A program made the position numbers and the translations under genes. From Corynebacterium mustelae (GTDB taxonomy: Bacteria > Actinomycetota > Actinomycetes > Mycobacteriales > Mycobacteriaceae), in assembly GCF_001020985.1 (NCBI RefSeq), contig NZ_CP011542.1, positions 3,038,001 through 3,102,000 of the forward strand: a stretch of DNA of 64,000 nucleotides, given 5' to 3'. A model generated the notes under the pieces. That model searched no databases, was not told where the DNA came from, and saw only the letters and a program-made list of their open reading frames with translations. Below, in pieces: positions 25,988-35,395 of the stretch; position 1 is the first letter of the stretch, and every line of letters starts with the position of its first letter.

Positions 25988-28672
25988 ATGCCGTTTACCG
26001 CCAGCGTATCCACGATCCTTGGGGTAGTGGGTATCGTATTGTCGATTCCTGCGTGGTTATATTTCGCGCGGGCGGTGTACCGGATTTTTCGCCTCATTTC
26101 CGCAGGCCAACCTTCACCGAATCGCACAAATCGCCCGCTTACTCGGCTCAAGACAACAGTTGTGGAAATCTTGTTCCACACCGAATTGCTGCGTAAACCT
26201 GCTGTGGCGGTGGCGCATTGGTTCGTGATGATGGGATTCGTACTCGGCGCCGTGGTGTGGTTTGAGGCATACATCCAGACCTTTAATCCTGCTGGCGGCT
26301 GGCCAGTACTTTCTCATCTGCGGGTTTATCATTTTGTCGAAGAAGTCCTGGCGGTTGGTACCATCCTTGGCATTTGTTTCCTTTTCGCCGTTCGCTTTTC
26401 GACGCACTATCGCCGCAAGTTGTCCCGGTTTTACGGCTCCAACATGCGGGCGGCGCTCTTTGTAGAGTCGGTTATCTTGCTAGAGGGCCTTGGAATGCTC
26501 GCGGTTAAAGCGGGCAAGATTGCAACCTACGGTGATGGGTCACGGTGGGCAGATTTCCTCAGCATTCACCTGGCGAAGCTCCTACCTGCTTCACCTACTT
26601 TGATTAGTGTGTTTGCGCTCATCAAACTACTCATCGGTATGGTGTGGCTTATTGTTGTCGCCCGCAATCTCAACTGGGGAGTAGCCTGGCATCGTTTTTT
26701 GGCGTTTTTCAATATCTTCTTCCGCCGCGAGCCCGATGGCGAAAAAGCCTTGGGTAAACTTCCACCGCTAATCTCTCATGGGGAAGCTGTCACCCTGGAA
26801 AGCCTGGAAGAATCCGACGAAGAACCACAGTTGGGCGTTGGAACGGTTACCGATGCGTCGTGGAAAATGCTCCTCGACGTCACAAGCTGCACCGAATGCG
26901 GCCGCTGCCAGGAACAATGCCCCGCGTGGCACACGGATAAGCCGCTATCGCCGAAACTCCTTGTGCAAGGACTACGCGATGCCGCCGTCGAAAAGCCAGC
27001 ATATTTAGCCGACGTTGATGTCCTCAAACTCGTCGGCGCTGGCCTGACCGTCGAACCTGATGTGTTGTGGAGCTGCACGAACTGCGGTGCCTGCGTCGAA
27101 CAGTGTCCAGTGGATATCGAACACATTGACCACATAGCAAACCTGAGACGCTATCAAGTGCTGGCCGAATCCGAATTTCCGTCCGAGCTGACCAGCCTGT
27201 TTAAAAACCTTGAAGTCAAAGGCAATCCCTGGGGACGAGGTAGAGCAGAACGCCGCAGCTGGGTCGACGAAGCCCGCCGCGATGGCATCGAAGTCCCCAT
27301 CCTCGGCACCGATGTCACCGATTTCGAATACCTATTCTGGGTGGGCTGTGCCGGGGCTTTCGACGACGCCGCCAAACGCACCACCCGCGCCGTCGTCGAA
27401 CTACTACACACCGCTGGCGTTAACTTCGCTGTGCTGGCCCACAACGAAACCTGCACCGGCGATCCGGCCCGTCGCGCTGGCAACGAATTCCTCTTCCAAC
27501 AACTTGCCCTGGAAAACATCGCTACGCTTAACGACGCCTTCGACGGCTACCCCAAAGGACAGCGCAAAATCATCACCACCTGCCCGCACTGCCTCAACAC
27601 ACTGCGCAACGAATACCCCGACTTCGACGGTCACTACGACGTATTCCACCACACTCAACTACTCAACCGACTCGTTCAGGAAAAACTACTCACCCCAATC
27701 CCACGCAGTCCCGAAAACCGCAAACCGATCACCTATCACGACCCGTGCTTCCTAGGTCGCCACAATAAAGTCTTCGACCCGCCACGCGAACTCATCGAGG
27801 CAACCGGTGCCAACCTTACCGAAATGCCACGCAATAAAAACGAAGGATTCTGCTGCGGCGCAGGCGGGGCACGGATGTTCATGGAAGAAAAACTCGGCAC
27901 CCGAATCAACGAAAACCGCGCCGCCGAAGCCACCGCCACCGGTGCCGCCGAAGTTGCGGTCGGCTGCCCGTTCTGCAACACCATGCTCACCTCCGGGCTC
28001 AAAACCGTCTCCGACACCGCCCCCCAGGTCAAAGACGTCGCCCAAATGCTACGCGACTCCATACTTATCGACGGCAACCTGCCCACCCCACAACCCAAAA
28101 AACCAGTCAGTATCACCAGGCCACCGAAGAAACCCAATCCCCCACAATCGGCAGAAAATATACGCACAGCTTCCGCCGCCAAACCTGCAGCTAGCGGCGT
28201 CAGCGCACCAAAACCACCAGCGATTCCGATGCCCGGCCCGGCGGCTGTCCCCCCACCAGGCGTTGCGACGCCGGGCGGTGCGCAACCACCAGCGGCGACG
28301 CCACCTGCCGTGGTGCCACCTGTAGCGACCCCTCCTACTGCGGCACCACCAGCGGTCGCCCCACCGACTGCACCGGTCGCTTTCCCACCAGTTCCTGCGC
28401 CGCCCGCGGTTGCACCCCCTACCGCTAGTCCGCCAACAGCGACTCCGCCAACAGCGGCACCACCCGCGGCTGCGCCGCCCGTCGCCGGTCCACCAGCAGC
28501 GACGCCACCAGTTCCTGCGCCGCCCGCAGCTTCACCGCCCGCTGCCACCCCGCCGTCCCCAACGCCGCCCGCGGTTGCACCCCCTACCGCTAGTCCACCA
28601 ACAGCGGCACCACCAGTGGCTACACCACCAACCCCGACCCCGCCCGGCCAAAGCCCGGAAGAATCTGACTAA
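25988..28672 (+). CDS. Membrane-bound Fe-S oxidoreductase with CCG domains (Rv0338c-like)
   Basis: 894 residues. In order: about 6 membrane helices (about 5-250) like a NarI/HdrE-type quinone-interacting subunit, two 4Fe-4S motifs (CTECGRCQEQCPAW, CTNCGACVEQCPVD, about 300-380), two CCG cysteine-rich domains (ETCTGDPARR and CPHCLNTL; EGFCCGAGGARMF and CPFCNTML, to about 690), then a 170-residue low-complexity Pro/Ala/Thr tail. Mycobacterial Rv0338c has this build and is next to an aminotransferase gene, as here. Substrate unknown; a heterodisulfide-reductase or lactate-oxidase-like role is inferred. The ATG at 25988 follows AAAAGG. Confidence 0.8.
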   Translation: MPFTASVSTILGVVGIVLSIPAWLYFARAVYRIFRLISAGQPSPNRTNRPLTRLKTTVVEILFHTELLRKPAVAVAHWFVMMGFVLGAVVWFEAYIQTFNPAGGWPVLSHLRVYHFVEEVLAVGTILGICFLFAVRFSTHYRRKLSRFYGSNMRAALFVESVILLEGLGMLAVKAGKIATYGDGSRWADFLSIHLAKLLPASPTLISVFALIKLLIGMVWLIVVARNLNWGVAWHRFLAFFNIFFRREPDGEKALGKLPPLISHGEAVTLESLEESDEEPQLGVGTVTDASWKMLLDVTSCTECGRCQEQCPAWHTDKPLSPKLLVQGLRDAAVEKPAYLADVDVLKLVGAGLTVEPDVLWSCTNCGACVEQCPVDIEHIDHIANLRRYQVLAESEFPSELTSLFKNLEVKGNPWGRGRAERRSWVDEARRDGIEVPILGTDVTDFEYLFWVGCAGAFDDAAKRTTRAVVELLHTAGVNFAVLAHNETCTGDPARRAGNEFLFQQLALENIATLNDAFDGYPKGQRKIITTCPHCLNTLRNEYPDFDGHYDVFHHTQLLNRLVQEKLLTPIPRSPENRKPITYHDPCFLGRHNKVFDPPRELIEATGANLTEMPRNKNEGFCCGAGGARMFMEEKLGTRINENRAAEATATGAAEVAVGCPFCNTMLTSGLKTVSDTAPQVKDVAQMLRDSILIDGNLPTPQPKKPVSITRPPKKPNPPQSAENIRTASAAKPAASGVSAPKPPAIPMPGPAAVPPPGVATPGGAQPPAATPPAVVPPVATPPTAAPPAVAPPTAPVAFPPVPAPPAVAPPTASPPTATPPTAAPPAAAPPVAGPPAATPPVPAPPAASPPAATPPSPTPPAVAPPTASPPTAAPPVATPPTPTPPGQSPEESD

Positions 28673-28698
28673 CCACAGTCATCCGAGAAAGTAGGATC

Positions 28699-29166
28699 AT
28701 GTACCGCGTCAAGCTGAGCCCTATGCTGCGTTCATACCTTGAGCAGGCAGGTTACGAGGGCGATTACTTAGTGGATGTGGTTGGTAACCCTACCGTGGCA
28801 GAGTATCTTTCGTGGGGGTTTAAACTGTCGCAGGAGTTAAAAGACGTGTTGTTGGTCTGTGCGGGTTGGCGGATCACGGTTCCGCAATCCGCTTCCGGCC
28901 AGGCAGCGTTTGATATGGAGTTTCTCGATTCTGCGCGCCTTAATGATTTGTTTTCACCAGAGATCATCCAGGATTATGAGCAAGAGTTTGGGCTAGTTGG
29001 GCTTGTTCCGTTTGCGGTGTCGCATGGCGGTGTCATCGAATTGTTTAAAGATCATATGCAGCGGGTTGTCGCAATCGCATATCGCTCTGAGGTGATCACT
29101 TATGGTGGTCGCTCGTTTAAGGCTAGTGTGGACGCATGGTTGTCCCATGAGCAAAACTCCACATAA
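28699..29166 (+). CDS. Hypothetical protein, possibly SUKH/SMI1-like
   Basis: 155 residues, ATG with an upstream GAGAAAGTAGGATC leader. Pattern LKDVLLVCAGWR, LVGLVPFAVSHGGVIELFKDHMQRVVAIAY is vaguely like SMI1/KNR4 (SUKH) immunity folds, where a Gly-containing central region forms the core. I do not recognise it with confidence. It lies in the same direction as its neighbours and may be cotranscribed with the Fe-S reductase. Confidence 0.5.
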   Translation: MYRVKLSPMLRSYLEQAGYEGDYLVDVVGNPTVAEYLSWGFKLSQELKDVLLVCAGWRITVPQSASGQAAFDMEFLDSARLNDLFSPEIIQDYEQEFGLVGLVPFAVSHGGVIELFKDHMQRVVAIAYRSEVITYGGRSFKASVDAWLSHEQNST

Positions 29167-29214
29167 ATCAGGGCAAACCCTGAGGGACAGCTAGTACCCG
29201 GATGGGCTATTGTT

Positions 29215-29844
29215 ATGGGTATGAGTCACCCGTTTAATCCCGATTATCGTATTAGTGACACGGAGCGGCAGCAGGCCATGGAAGACCTCGGGGCGCATTT
29301 CGCGGCTGGGCGGCTGACCATGGAGGAATACGATGAGCGGCTAACCCAGATTGCACAATCCGTTATGAAGTCGGATTTGTATCCGGTGTTTGATGACCTC
29401 CCGACATCGATTAGCCCGATTGGTGGCACTGCGGTGGAAGCTAGCTATTCCGTACGCGAGATTGATGAGCTCCGGAGCCGAGGCCGCAACGTTCGGTTGG
29501 GAATTTTGGGGTTGGCGGCGGTTCTTGGTTTCACATTGGAGGCGCTTGTTATGCCAGCTACTCCGATTTTTCTGTTCACGATTGTGCCAGTGACGTTCAT
29601 TGTCTTGTATGTGTTAAAGCTTGGGCCGAAGGAATGGCATACACCAAGTTCAGCGAAGTTGGAGCGGGCGCGACTGCGGGAATTGAAATTGAGTCAATCG
29701 AAAAGACTTATGGAATTGGAAATCGCGAACGCGCAGATGCGTGCGGAGCAGAAAGCAATTCGACAGCAGCGGCAGGCGGAGTTGACAAATAATGCGATGG
29801 ACTTGGCTAATCAAGCTATAAGGAAGTGGCGGCAACGTAAATAA
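29215..29844 (+). CDS. DUF1707 membrane protein
   Basis: 209 residues. N-terminal DUF1707 (about 8-62: RISDTERQQAMEDLGAHFAAGRLTMEEYDERLTQIAQ), then two membrane helices (about 92-130), then a basic coiled-coil tail rich in Gln and Arg. DUF1707 proteins are actinobacterial and usually membrane-associated, role unknown. A second in-frame ATG lies two codons in, and no ribosome site decides between them. Confidence 0.75.
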   Translation: MGMSHPFNPDYRISDTERQQAMEDLGAHFAAGRLTMEEYDERLTQIAQSVMKSDLYPVFDDLPTSISPIGGTAVEASYSVREIDELRSRGRNVRLGILGLAAVLGFTLEALVMPATPIFLFTIVPVTFIVLYVLKLGPKEWHTPSSAKLERARLRELKLSQSKRLMELEIANAQMRAEQKAIRQQRQAELTNNAMDLANQAIRKWRQRK

Positions 29845-29891
29845 GAACAACTTGTGTGCGTGATTGGCTAAAACGTGGCAAAATTTAGCGG

Positions 29892-31139
29892 GTGAATAAG
29901 AAAGCTGCACCTAAACGCTCCCGGCGGGTATTTGACCAGTCGGAGAAGATGAAGAATGTTCTGTATGAAATCCGTGGCCCGGTCGCGGAAGAAGCGGAGC
30001 GGCTAGAGCTGGACGGGCACCGGATTTTAAAGCTTAATACTGGTAATCCGGCTATTTTTGGCTTTGAGGCGCCCGATGTGATTATGCGCGACATGATTGC
30101 GTCGTTGCCTACCTCGCAGGGGTATTCCACGTCGAAGGGTATTATTCCGGCCCGGCGCGCTATCGTGACCCGCTATGAGGTGATTCCCGGTTTTCCTTAT
30201 TTCGACGTCGATGACGTGTATTTGGGTAATGGGGTTTCCGAATTAATTACGATGACTACCCAGGCGCTGCTTAACGACGGCGACGAGGTCCTTATCCCTG
30301 CACCGGATTATCCGCTGTGGACTGCTGCTACATCTTTGGCGGGTGGCAAGCCAGTGCATTATTTGTGCGATGAGGAGGATAATTGGAATCCTTCGATAGA
30401 AGACATTCGGTCGAAGGTTACTGAGCGCACGAAGGCAATCGTTGTCATTAATCCCAATAATCCGACGGGTGCGGTGTATCCGGTTAGTGTACTGAAGCAG
30501 ATTGTTGAGATTGCCAGGGAACACGATTTGCTGATTCTGGCGGACGAAATCTACGACCGCATACTTTACGATGGCGCCGAGCACACCTCAATTGCCACTT
30601 TGTGCCCCGATCTGTTGTGTATCACTTACAACGGCTTGTCCAAAGCATATCGGGTGGCTGGCTACCGGGCTGGCTGGATGGTGGTCACCGGGCCCAAGGC
30701 CCACGCTAAGGGTTTTATTGAGGGCTTGGATTTGCTGGCGGGAACCCGGCTGTGTCCTAATGTTCCAGCTCAGCATGCTATTCAGGTGGCGTTAGGTGGG
30801 CGGCAGTCCATTTACGATTTCACCTCTGAAAGCGGCAGGTTAACCAAGCAGCGCAATGTTGCGTGGGAGAAGCTCAATGAGATTCCTGGGGTCAGTTGCG
30901 TTAAGCCTATGGGTGCACTGTATGCGTTTCCGAAGCTGGATTTGGAGTATTACGACATTCATGACGATGCCCAGTTGATGCTGGATCTGCTTCGTGCCGA
31001 AAAGATCCTCCTTGTGCATGGCACTGGTTTCAATTGGCCAAAGCCGGATCATTTCCGGGTTGTGACCTTGCCGTGGGCGAGCGAACTTGGTGAAGCTATC
31101 GATCGGTTGGGCAATTTCTTGTCCAGTTACAAGCAGTAG
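29892..31139 (+). CDS. alaT: Pyridoxal-phosphate aminotransferase (AlaT-like)
   Basis: 415 residues of fold-type I class I aminotransferase. Seen: the cofactor-binding lysine in YNGLSKAYRVAGYRAGW, NPNNPTGAVYP, and DEIYDRILYDG. It is closest in pattern to alanine/valine-type AlaT/AvtA and to mycobacterial Rv0337c, which also neighbours an Rv0338c-like reductase. Start is GTG 29892 with no Shine-Dalgarno visible; other starts are possible. Substrate preference is inferred. Confidence 0.8.
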   Translation: MNKKAAPKRSRRVFDQSEKMKNVLYEIRGPVAEEAERLELDGHRILKLNTGNPAIFGFEAPDVIMRDMIASLPTSQGYSTSKGIIPARRAIVTRYEVIPGFPYFDVDDVYLGNGVSELITMTTQALLNDGDEVLIPAPDYPLWTAATSLAGGKPVHYLCDEEDNWNPSIEDIRSKVTERTKAIVVINPNNPTGAVYPVSVLKQIVEIAREHDLLILADEIYDRILYDGAEHTSIATLCPDLLCITYNGLSKAYRVAGYRAGWMVVTGPKAHAKGFIEGLDLLAGTRLCPNVPAQHAIQVALGGRQSIYDFTSESGRLTKQRNVAWEKLNEIPGVSCVKPMGALYAFPKLDLEYYDIHDDAQLMLDLLRAEKILLVHGTGFNWPKPDHFRVVTLPWASELGEAIDRLGNFLSSYKQ

Positions 31140-31147
31140 GGGCTGGT

Positions 31148-32404
31148 ATGGGTAGACATTCAAATAGGCCAACCGTACGGGCAGTCGCCGCCCCTCCTCC
31201 GTCGAAAAGCAAAGAAACAACCATGACGCTCTGGCGCTGGTTATTGGTTGGCTTTCTGGCGTTGTGGGTCTTAGGTACCGGTGTTGGCTTGGCGAAAATG
31301 TGGCCCGGTGATCAAAAACCAAACATTGCGCCGGAGTTTTACACCAGCTTCAATTTGGGCCACAAGCAAGTTGGCGGCACGGTGCTTTTCGTGCAACCCG
31401 GTGCCTGTTCGGCGGCGGAAACGGGGACGCTTTTTGATACCGCACCTCGGGTGGTGCTTGGCGCGCCGGAGGAATGCGAATGGTACATCATTGAAATCAG
31501 CGAAGGTGCCGGGGCTGGCATGCGAACCCTGATTATCAATTCAAATCAGCCTGGCGAACCCACCTTGGAACAAGGCGACAAGATTCTTCTTTTAGAATCC
31601 GAGGGGGAAAACGGGGCACCGCTTTATGCTTTCAGTGACTTGGAGCGCACTATGCCGCTGTTGTCGTGGGGCATTCTCATCGCGCTGGTTATCATCGCCT
31701 GCGCGTTGCTGCGCGGTGTGCGTGCACTTATCGGTTTGCTGATTACGATGCTAGTCGTCGTTTTTTTCACGCTCCCGGTGTTGCTGCTAGGTGCCCCGCC
31801 TATCAGCACGGCAGTCGTAAGTGGCGCAACAATCCTGCTGGCTGTCGTGGTGCTTGTTCATGGGTTTAACTGGAAGTCGGCCTCCGCGCTGGGCGGCACA
31901 CTGATCGCACTGGGGATCGCTGCGTGGCTGGCCAGCGTGGCTATAGACAATAACCACCTTAGAGGGTTGGGCGACGAAGATAATCTTTCGATCATTCTTT
32001 ACTTACCCGATGTGTCGGTTCGTGGTCTTATGCTGTGTGGTTTTATCATCGGCGCGCTTGGTGTTCTCAACGATGTCGCCATCTCCCAGTCCTCGACTGT
32101 CAACGAGCTAGCTGAGCTTGATCCCGAGGCGGGCCCCATGCGCATCTTCGTTGGTGCAATGAAGGTCGGTCGCGATCATATTTCGTCAATGGTTTACACC
32201 TTGGTCCTTACCTATACTGGTGCTTCTCTGCCGTTGTTGCTGTTATTGACGATCTCCGAACGGCCCCTGTTGCAAACCCTCACCAGCGATACCGTTGCCA
32301 CCGAAATTCTGCGTTCCGGGATCGGTGCCTTGGCTCTTACGCTCGCAGTACCTATCACAACACTGATCGCAGCGTTTACGGTGCCAGAATCCAGTCGGCG
32401 ATAA
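31148..32404 (+). CDS. YibE/F family membrane protein
   Basis: 418 residues. A short N-terminal extension, one anchor helix, an extracytoplasmic beta-rich domain (about 60-150), then seven or so membrane helices with the YibE/F core (VLNDVAISQSSTVNELAELDP; GRDHISSMVYTLVLTYTGASLP). Function of the family is unknown; transport has been proposed. Start 31148 has GGGGCTGGT upstream; ATG 31223 is an alternative. It follows the aminotransferase by 8 bp. Confidence 0.8.
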   Translation: MGRHSNRPTVRAVAAPPPSKSKETTMTLWRWLLVGFLALWVLGTGVGLAKMWPGDQKPNIAPEFYTSFNLGHKQVGGTVLFVQPGACSAAETGTLFDTAPRVVLGAPEECEWYIIEISEGAGAGMRTLIINSNQPGEPTLEQGDKILLLESEGENGAPLYAFSDLERTMPLLSWGILIALVIIACALLRGVRALIGLLITMLVVVFFTLPVLLLGAPPISTAVVSGATILLAVVVLVHGFNWKSASALGGTLIALGIAAWLASVAIDNNHLRGLGDEDNLSIILYLPDVSVRGLMLCGFIIGALGVLNDVAISQSSTVNELAELDPEAGPMRIFVGAMKVGRDHISSMVYTLVLTYTGASLPLLLLLTISERPLLQTLTSDTVATEILRSGIGALALTLAVPITTLIAAFTVPESSRR

Positions 32405-32424
32405 CGATCTGTTCACCGCTGCTC

Positions 32425-32457
32425 GCCTACCGGCCCAAGAAGCTGGTAGGCATTTTG
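32425..32457 (+). terminator. Terminator after YibE/F
   Basis: Stem GCCTACC (32425-32431) with GGTAGGC (32445-32451), followed by ATTTTGTGTT. Confidence 0.6.
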
Positions 32458-32481
32458 TGTTCTAGGGTCGTGGGTTTTCCT

Positions 32482-32697
32482 GAAGTCGGAGATTGTCTCC
32501 CCCGCGCGGGGATTCTTTTGGCACCACGGGTAAAAATCCGACCTGAGCTTTTCGACGCCCCACGCCACCGATCCCATTACCAACGACACGCAGGTTTCCG
32601 TTCAGTAGCTTATGAAGTCGGAGATTTCCAAGCGGCGTTACTAAAGCCCCATGTGAATGTCGCCCATCGATAAGCGGAATCCGGAATCTCCGACTTT
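32482..32697. repeat. Two intergenic inverted-repeat elements (family A, copies 8-9)
   Basis: Copy 8 is 32482-32543 (GAAGTCGGAGATTG ... AAAATCCGACCT, right end one base short) and copy 9 is 32614-32697 (ATGAAGTCGGAGATTTCC ... GGAATCTCCGACTTT). GCTTTTCGAC lies directly between them (32547). They fill the convergent gap between YibE/F and the small basic gene. Confidence 0.8.
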
Positions 32698-32738
32698 GAC
32701 TGGTCACGTTCCAATCAGCTATTCAGCGGTCACAAAAG

Positions 32739-32915
32739 CTATATTGTGCAGGTGCTAGATAGGCCAGAAGCCTGCCACTTTCCACGGCGGCAGGCTTCTT
32801 TATTTGCTCGTTTCTTCTTGTCGGGAATCTGTCGTGCCCGACGTCGGAGTTGCAGATGGGCTTCCAGTCGTTCTGGATTCATTTTCCACATCCGCCGGTC
32901 GGCTTTCTTCGCCAT
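32739..32915 (-). CDS. Small basic protein, 58 residues
   Basis: MAKKADRRMWKMNPERL and onward: a strongly basic, Arg/Lys-rich peptide (RRRARQIPDKKKRANKEACRR split) with GGGGTG upstream of the ATG at 32913-32915. An upstream in-frame extension adds no ribosome site. Its 3' end overlaps a hairpin (arms at 32764-32774 and 32785-32795 with T-rich plus-strand tail) that would act as a terminator for plus-strand transcripts. Possibly a small nucleic-acid or ribosome-associated protein; unknown. Confidence 0.5.
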   Translation of the reverse strand: MAKKADRRMWKMNPERLEAHLQLRRRARQIPDKKKRANKEACRRGKWQASGLSSTCTI

Positions 32916-33157
32916 GGTTGCACCCCCTTCTTGTGTAATTGGTGCGGGTTTTATCTTAGCTGTCCACGTCGCCGATTGCACAGGGAACTTTTCGACGCCC
33001 CAGAACGCAGGATCACCTATGTTTCTAGCAATTATTGGTTAAAGGTGCACTAACAAAACCAAAAACACAAAGTTAAATTTAAGTTTTCTTAGTTTATTCC
33101 AAGATATGGTAGCATGTTGTTTACATTTCAACATTTCTCACTTGCCAAGGGAAACTC

Positions 33158-33988
33158 ATGAAAAATCTGCCATTTAACCCCCAAGCGCTCACAGCAATCG
33201 CCACCGTGCTTGGACTCATTATCAGTGTCCTCAGCCTTTTGTCCATAGGGTTAAGCCTCGGGTTCGCCGGATCCTCGCACCTACAGCAGTACGAACCCAA
33301 CCTCAAACCACAAGGCAATGTCAAAGTCACTCCCCTTAAACCAGGTGAAACGATCAACGTCGCCCAAGGCGATACAGTTTTTACCGCCAGCACCAATAAA
33401 TTTGGCATCTGCACACTTGGTTACGTCAACCCAGCCACCCGCACCGGACTATACCCAGCACATTGCACCACCCAATTTCCCGTCGGTTCACCGGTATACC
33501 TCAACCCCAAAGGCACCACTAACGCCATCGAAATAGGAACTTTTACGGGCACAAACACCAACTACAGTCCACTCGGGGGCCAAACAGCAGCCAATAATGC
33601 GAACAATCTCGCATATATCACCTTCAACGATTCAGTCACGTTCACTGCAAACCCTAATCGACATTCAGGTGATTTAATTCAAACTCATGCCCCCGATGAG
33701 GGAACTCGCGCCTGTGCACTATTGACCGGCACCGATACCCCTAAGTGCGGAACAATCATCTACACCACATACGGAGATTACCCGGTAATAGCGCTTGACG
33801 ACGCACCCGCAGGCGAAGCTGGTGGGCCAGTATGGATCGAGACGGGCGGAATGATTGGCCTGGCCACCCTACCTATAGCCGGAAATCGGTTCACCCCCGA
33901 AAACACCATCGAACCATTTTCTGGCTACCTAGTAACCACCCTGAGCCACGCCTACGATAGAGACCGCGCTAGCCTGCCGTTTCACTAA
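33158..33988 (+). CDS. Secreted trypsin-like protein lacking the catalytic serine
   Basis: 276 residues, signal or anchor helix at about 11-37, then a chymotrypsin-like domain. Seen: CTLGYV and YPAHCT (Cys 85, His 102, Cys 103: the His with its disulfide neighbour), and GEAGGPVW at 219-226 in place of GDSGGP, so the nucleophile is Ala 221. Where the catalytic Asp is expected (DIALI-like) stands NLAYI with Asn 150. It should be inactive as a protease and may bind a ligand. AT-rich promoter region upstream. Confidence 0.7.
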   Translation: MKNLPFNPQALTAIATVLGLIISVLSLLSIGLSLGFAGSSHLQQYEPNLKPQGNVKVTPLKPGETINVAQGDTVFTASTNKFGICTLGYVNPATRTGLYPAHCTTQFPVGSPVYLNPKGTTNAIEIGTFTGTNTNYSPLGGQTAANNANNLAYITFNDSVTFTANPNRHSGDLIQTHAPDEGTRACALLTGTDTPKCGTIIYTTYGDYPVIALDDAPAGEAGGPVWIETGGMIGLATLPIAGNRFTPENTIEPFSGYLVTTLSHAYDRDRASLPFH

Positions 33989-34548
33989 CGGAAATTCAAA
34001 TACGCCCGAGAAGGAGTCGGCCCCCGCTGCCCCTGATACTTTGACCCCAGCGTTCCAGAACCATAGGGAACTTGGGCTGGGCTAGTCATACGGAATAGCG
34101 CCAGCTGCCCCACCTTCATTCCAGGCCACAAGGTGATCGGCAAATTTGCCACATTCGACAATTCCAAGGTGATATATCCGGAGAAACCGGGGTCGATAAA
34201 ACCAGCTGTCGAGTGGGTTAACAGCCCCAACCGACCTAAAGAGGACTTGCCCTCCAGGCGGCCAGCCATGTGCGGTGGCAGCGTAAACTTCTCCAACGTT
34301 GATCCCAACACGAATTCCCCTGGATGCAGAACAAAAGGCTCATCTTCGGGCACTTCCACAAGACTCGTTAAATCATCTTGTTGCAGCTTGGGGTCAATAT
34401 GGGTGTACTTGGAATTGTTAAATACCCGGAAGAATCGATCCATGCGTACATCTACACTCGACGGTTGAATCAACGCAGGATCGAACGGTTCAATGGTCAG
34501 GTCGCCAGCTTCGATCGCTGCACGAATATCTTGGTCTGAGTAAAGCAC
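33985..34548 (-). CDS. dcd: dCTP deaminase
   Basis: Produces dUTP (or dUMP, if bifunctional) from dCTP for thymidylate synthesis. 187 residues: [28 protein letters not shown] [62 protein letters not shown] at 34546-34548 gives the usual family start (VLYSDQDI); longer in-frame starts add 22 unmatched residues. It overlaps the preceding plus-strand gene tail by 4 bp (convergent). Confidence 0.93.
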   Translation of the reverse strand: MLYSDQDIRAAIEAGDLTIEPFDPALIQPSSVDVRMDRFFRVFNNSKYTHIDPKLQQDDLTSLVEVPEDEPFVLHPGEFVLGSTLEKFTLPPHMAGRLEGKSSLGRLGLLTHSTAGFIDPGFSGYITLELSNVANLPITLWPGMKVGQLALFRMTSPAQVPYGSGTLGSKYQGQRGPTPSRAYLNFR

Positions 34549-34660
34549 GCCCTCAAGTGTAACGCCCAAACCTAGTAGTATGCACGACAACATACAGGCT
34601 ATTTGCACCCACAACGCAGGACAGTGCTAATATGTTTTTCGTTGCCCCAAAACAACCACT

Positions 34661-34734
34661 GCCGATGTAGTTCAATGGTAGAATTTCTGCTTCCCAAGCA
34701 GACGGCGCGGGTTCGATTCCCGTCATCGGCTCCA
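34661..34734 (+). tRNA. tRNA-Gly(CCC)
   Basis: Acceptor arms GCCGATG and CATCGGC with T and CCA encoded (34731-34734), D-arm AGTTCAATGGTAGA, anticodon stem TCTGC/GCAGA with loop TTCCCAA (anticodon CCC), and T-arm GCGGGTTCGATTCCCGT. It reads glycine GGG codons. A terminator follows 5 bp later. Confidence 0.95.
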
Positions 34735-34739
34735 AAACA

Positions 34740-34769
34740 CCTCCTTGACCATATAGTCAGGAGGTTTTT
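34740..34769 (+). terminator. Terminator after tRNA-Gly
   Basis: Stem CCTCCTTGAC (34740-34749) with GTCAGGAGG (34756-34764), one bulge, followed by TTTTT. Confidence 0.8.
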
Positions 34770-34782
34770 CTCATCAATAACC

Positions 34783-35187
34783 ATGCCTAATCTATCAATC
34801 GGCGAATACGCCTTCCCCGGACCACTTCGCGATCAATTGGTTGCGGCGATAGTCGCGGGCGAAAAAACGTCGACAAGCAGTTTGGTGGCGGAATACGTAG
34901 ATTCACCACTCCCAAAGATCGGCGACAGAGAAATCGTCGTCGACTCAAACAACCAGCATGTTTGCATAACATGCGTCACCAACGTCTCCGTAGTCCAGTT
35001 TGCCAACGTGCCACTGTCGCACGCCCTAGCGGAAGGGGAAGGTTTTCGCACCGTTGCAGACTGGGCCGCCGAACATCGCGACTTCTGGCAATCACGTGAA
35101 TTTCAAGAATCCCTACCGCAGCCCATCAGTATCACTGATCACACAGAAGTGGTCTGCGTGAGCTTTGTCGTAAGCCATATTTTTTAG
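34783..35187 (+). CDS. ASCH-domain protein
   Basis: 134 residues with the ASCH pattern: KTSTSSL near the N-terminus (GEKTxTxSL), a central beta region (KIGDREIVVDSNNQHVCITCVTNVSVVQF) and HRDFW followed by the family C-terminal strand (EVVCVSFVVSHIF). ASCH proteins are PUA-like and thought to bind RNA; several hydrolyse N4-acetylcytidine. Start ATG 34783 lies just after the tRNA terminator. Confidence 0.75.
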   Translation: MPNLSIGEYAFPGPLRDQLVAAIVAGEKTSTSSLVAEYVDSPLPKIGDREIVVDSNNQHVCITCVTNVSVVQFANVPLSHALAEGEGFRTVADWAAEHRDFWQSREFQESLPQPISITDHTEVVCVSFVVSHIF

Positions 35188-35395
35188 CGCCACCACCACG
35201 CCACGCCGATATTTTTGAAAAATTTTTTTCAGCAAAAAGCCACTTCAAAGCTTATTTTGTGTCGCGAATCCCGGGAAACAAACAATCATTGGTTTGCACC
35301 AAGGGTTTAAGCGTGTAAGGTAGACGAAACTACATCAATTTTAGTGTGGCTACTTTGCCACCCTCTCACCTTGAAAAGAAAGGAGCATGCTGGAC

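Noticed and set aside
27736-28548. 270-residue minus-strand open frame, Gly/Ala/Val-rich
   Set aside because: It is the antisense of the Pro/Ala tail of the Fe-S reductase gene and shows no family pattern.
32746-33042. 98-residue plus-strand open frame
   Set aside because: No recognisable pattern and it runs through a terminator hairpin and antisense to a better-supported small gene.
33985-34614. Longer dcd start at 34614
   Set aside because: The extra 22 residues ([15 protein letters not shown]) do not match dCTP deaminases, and the family start SDQDI is reached at GTG 34548.
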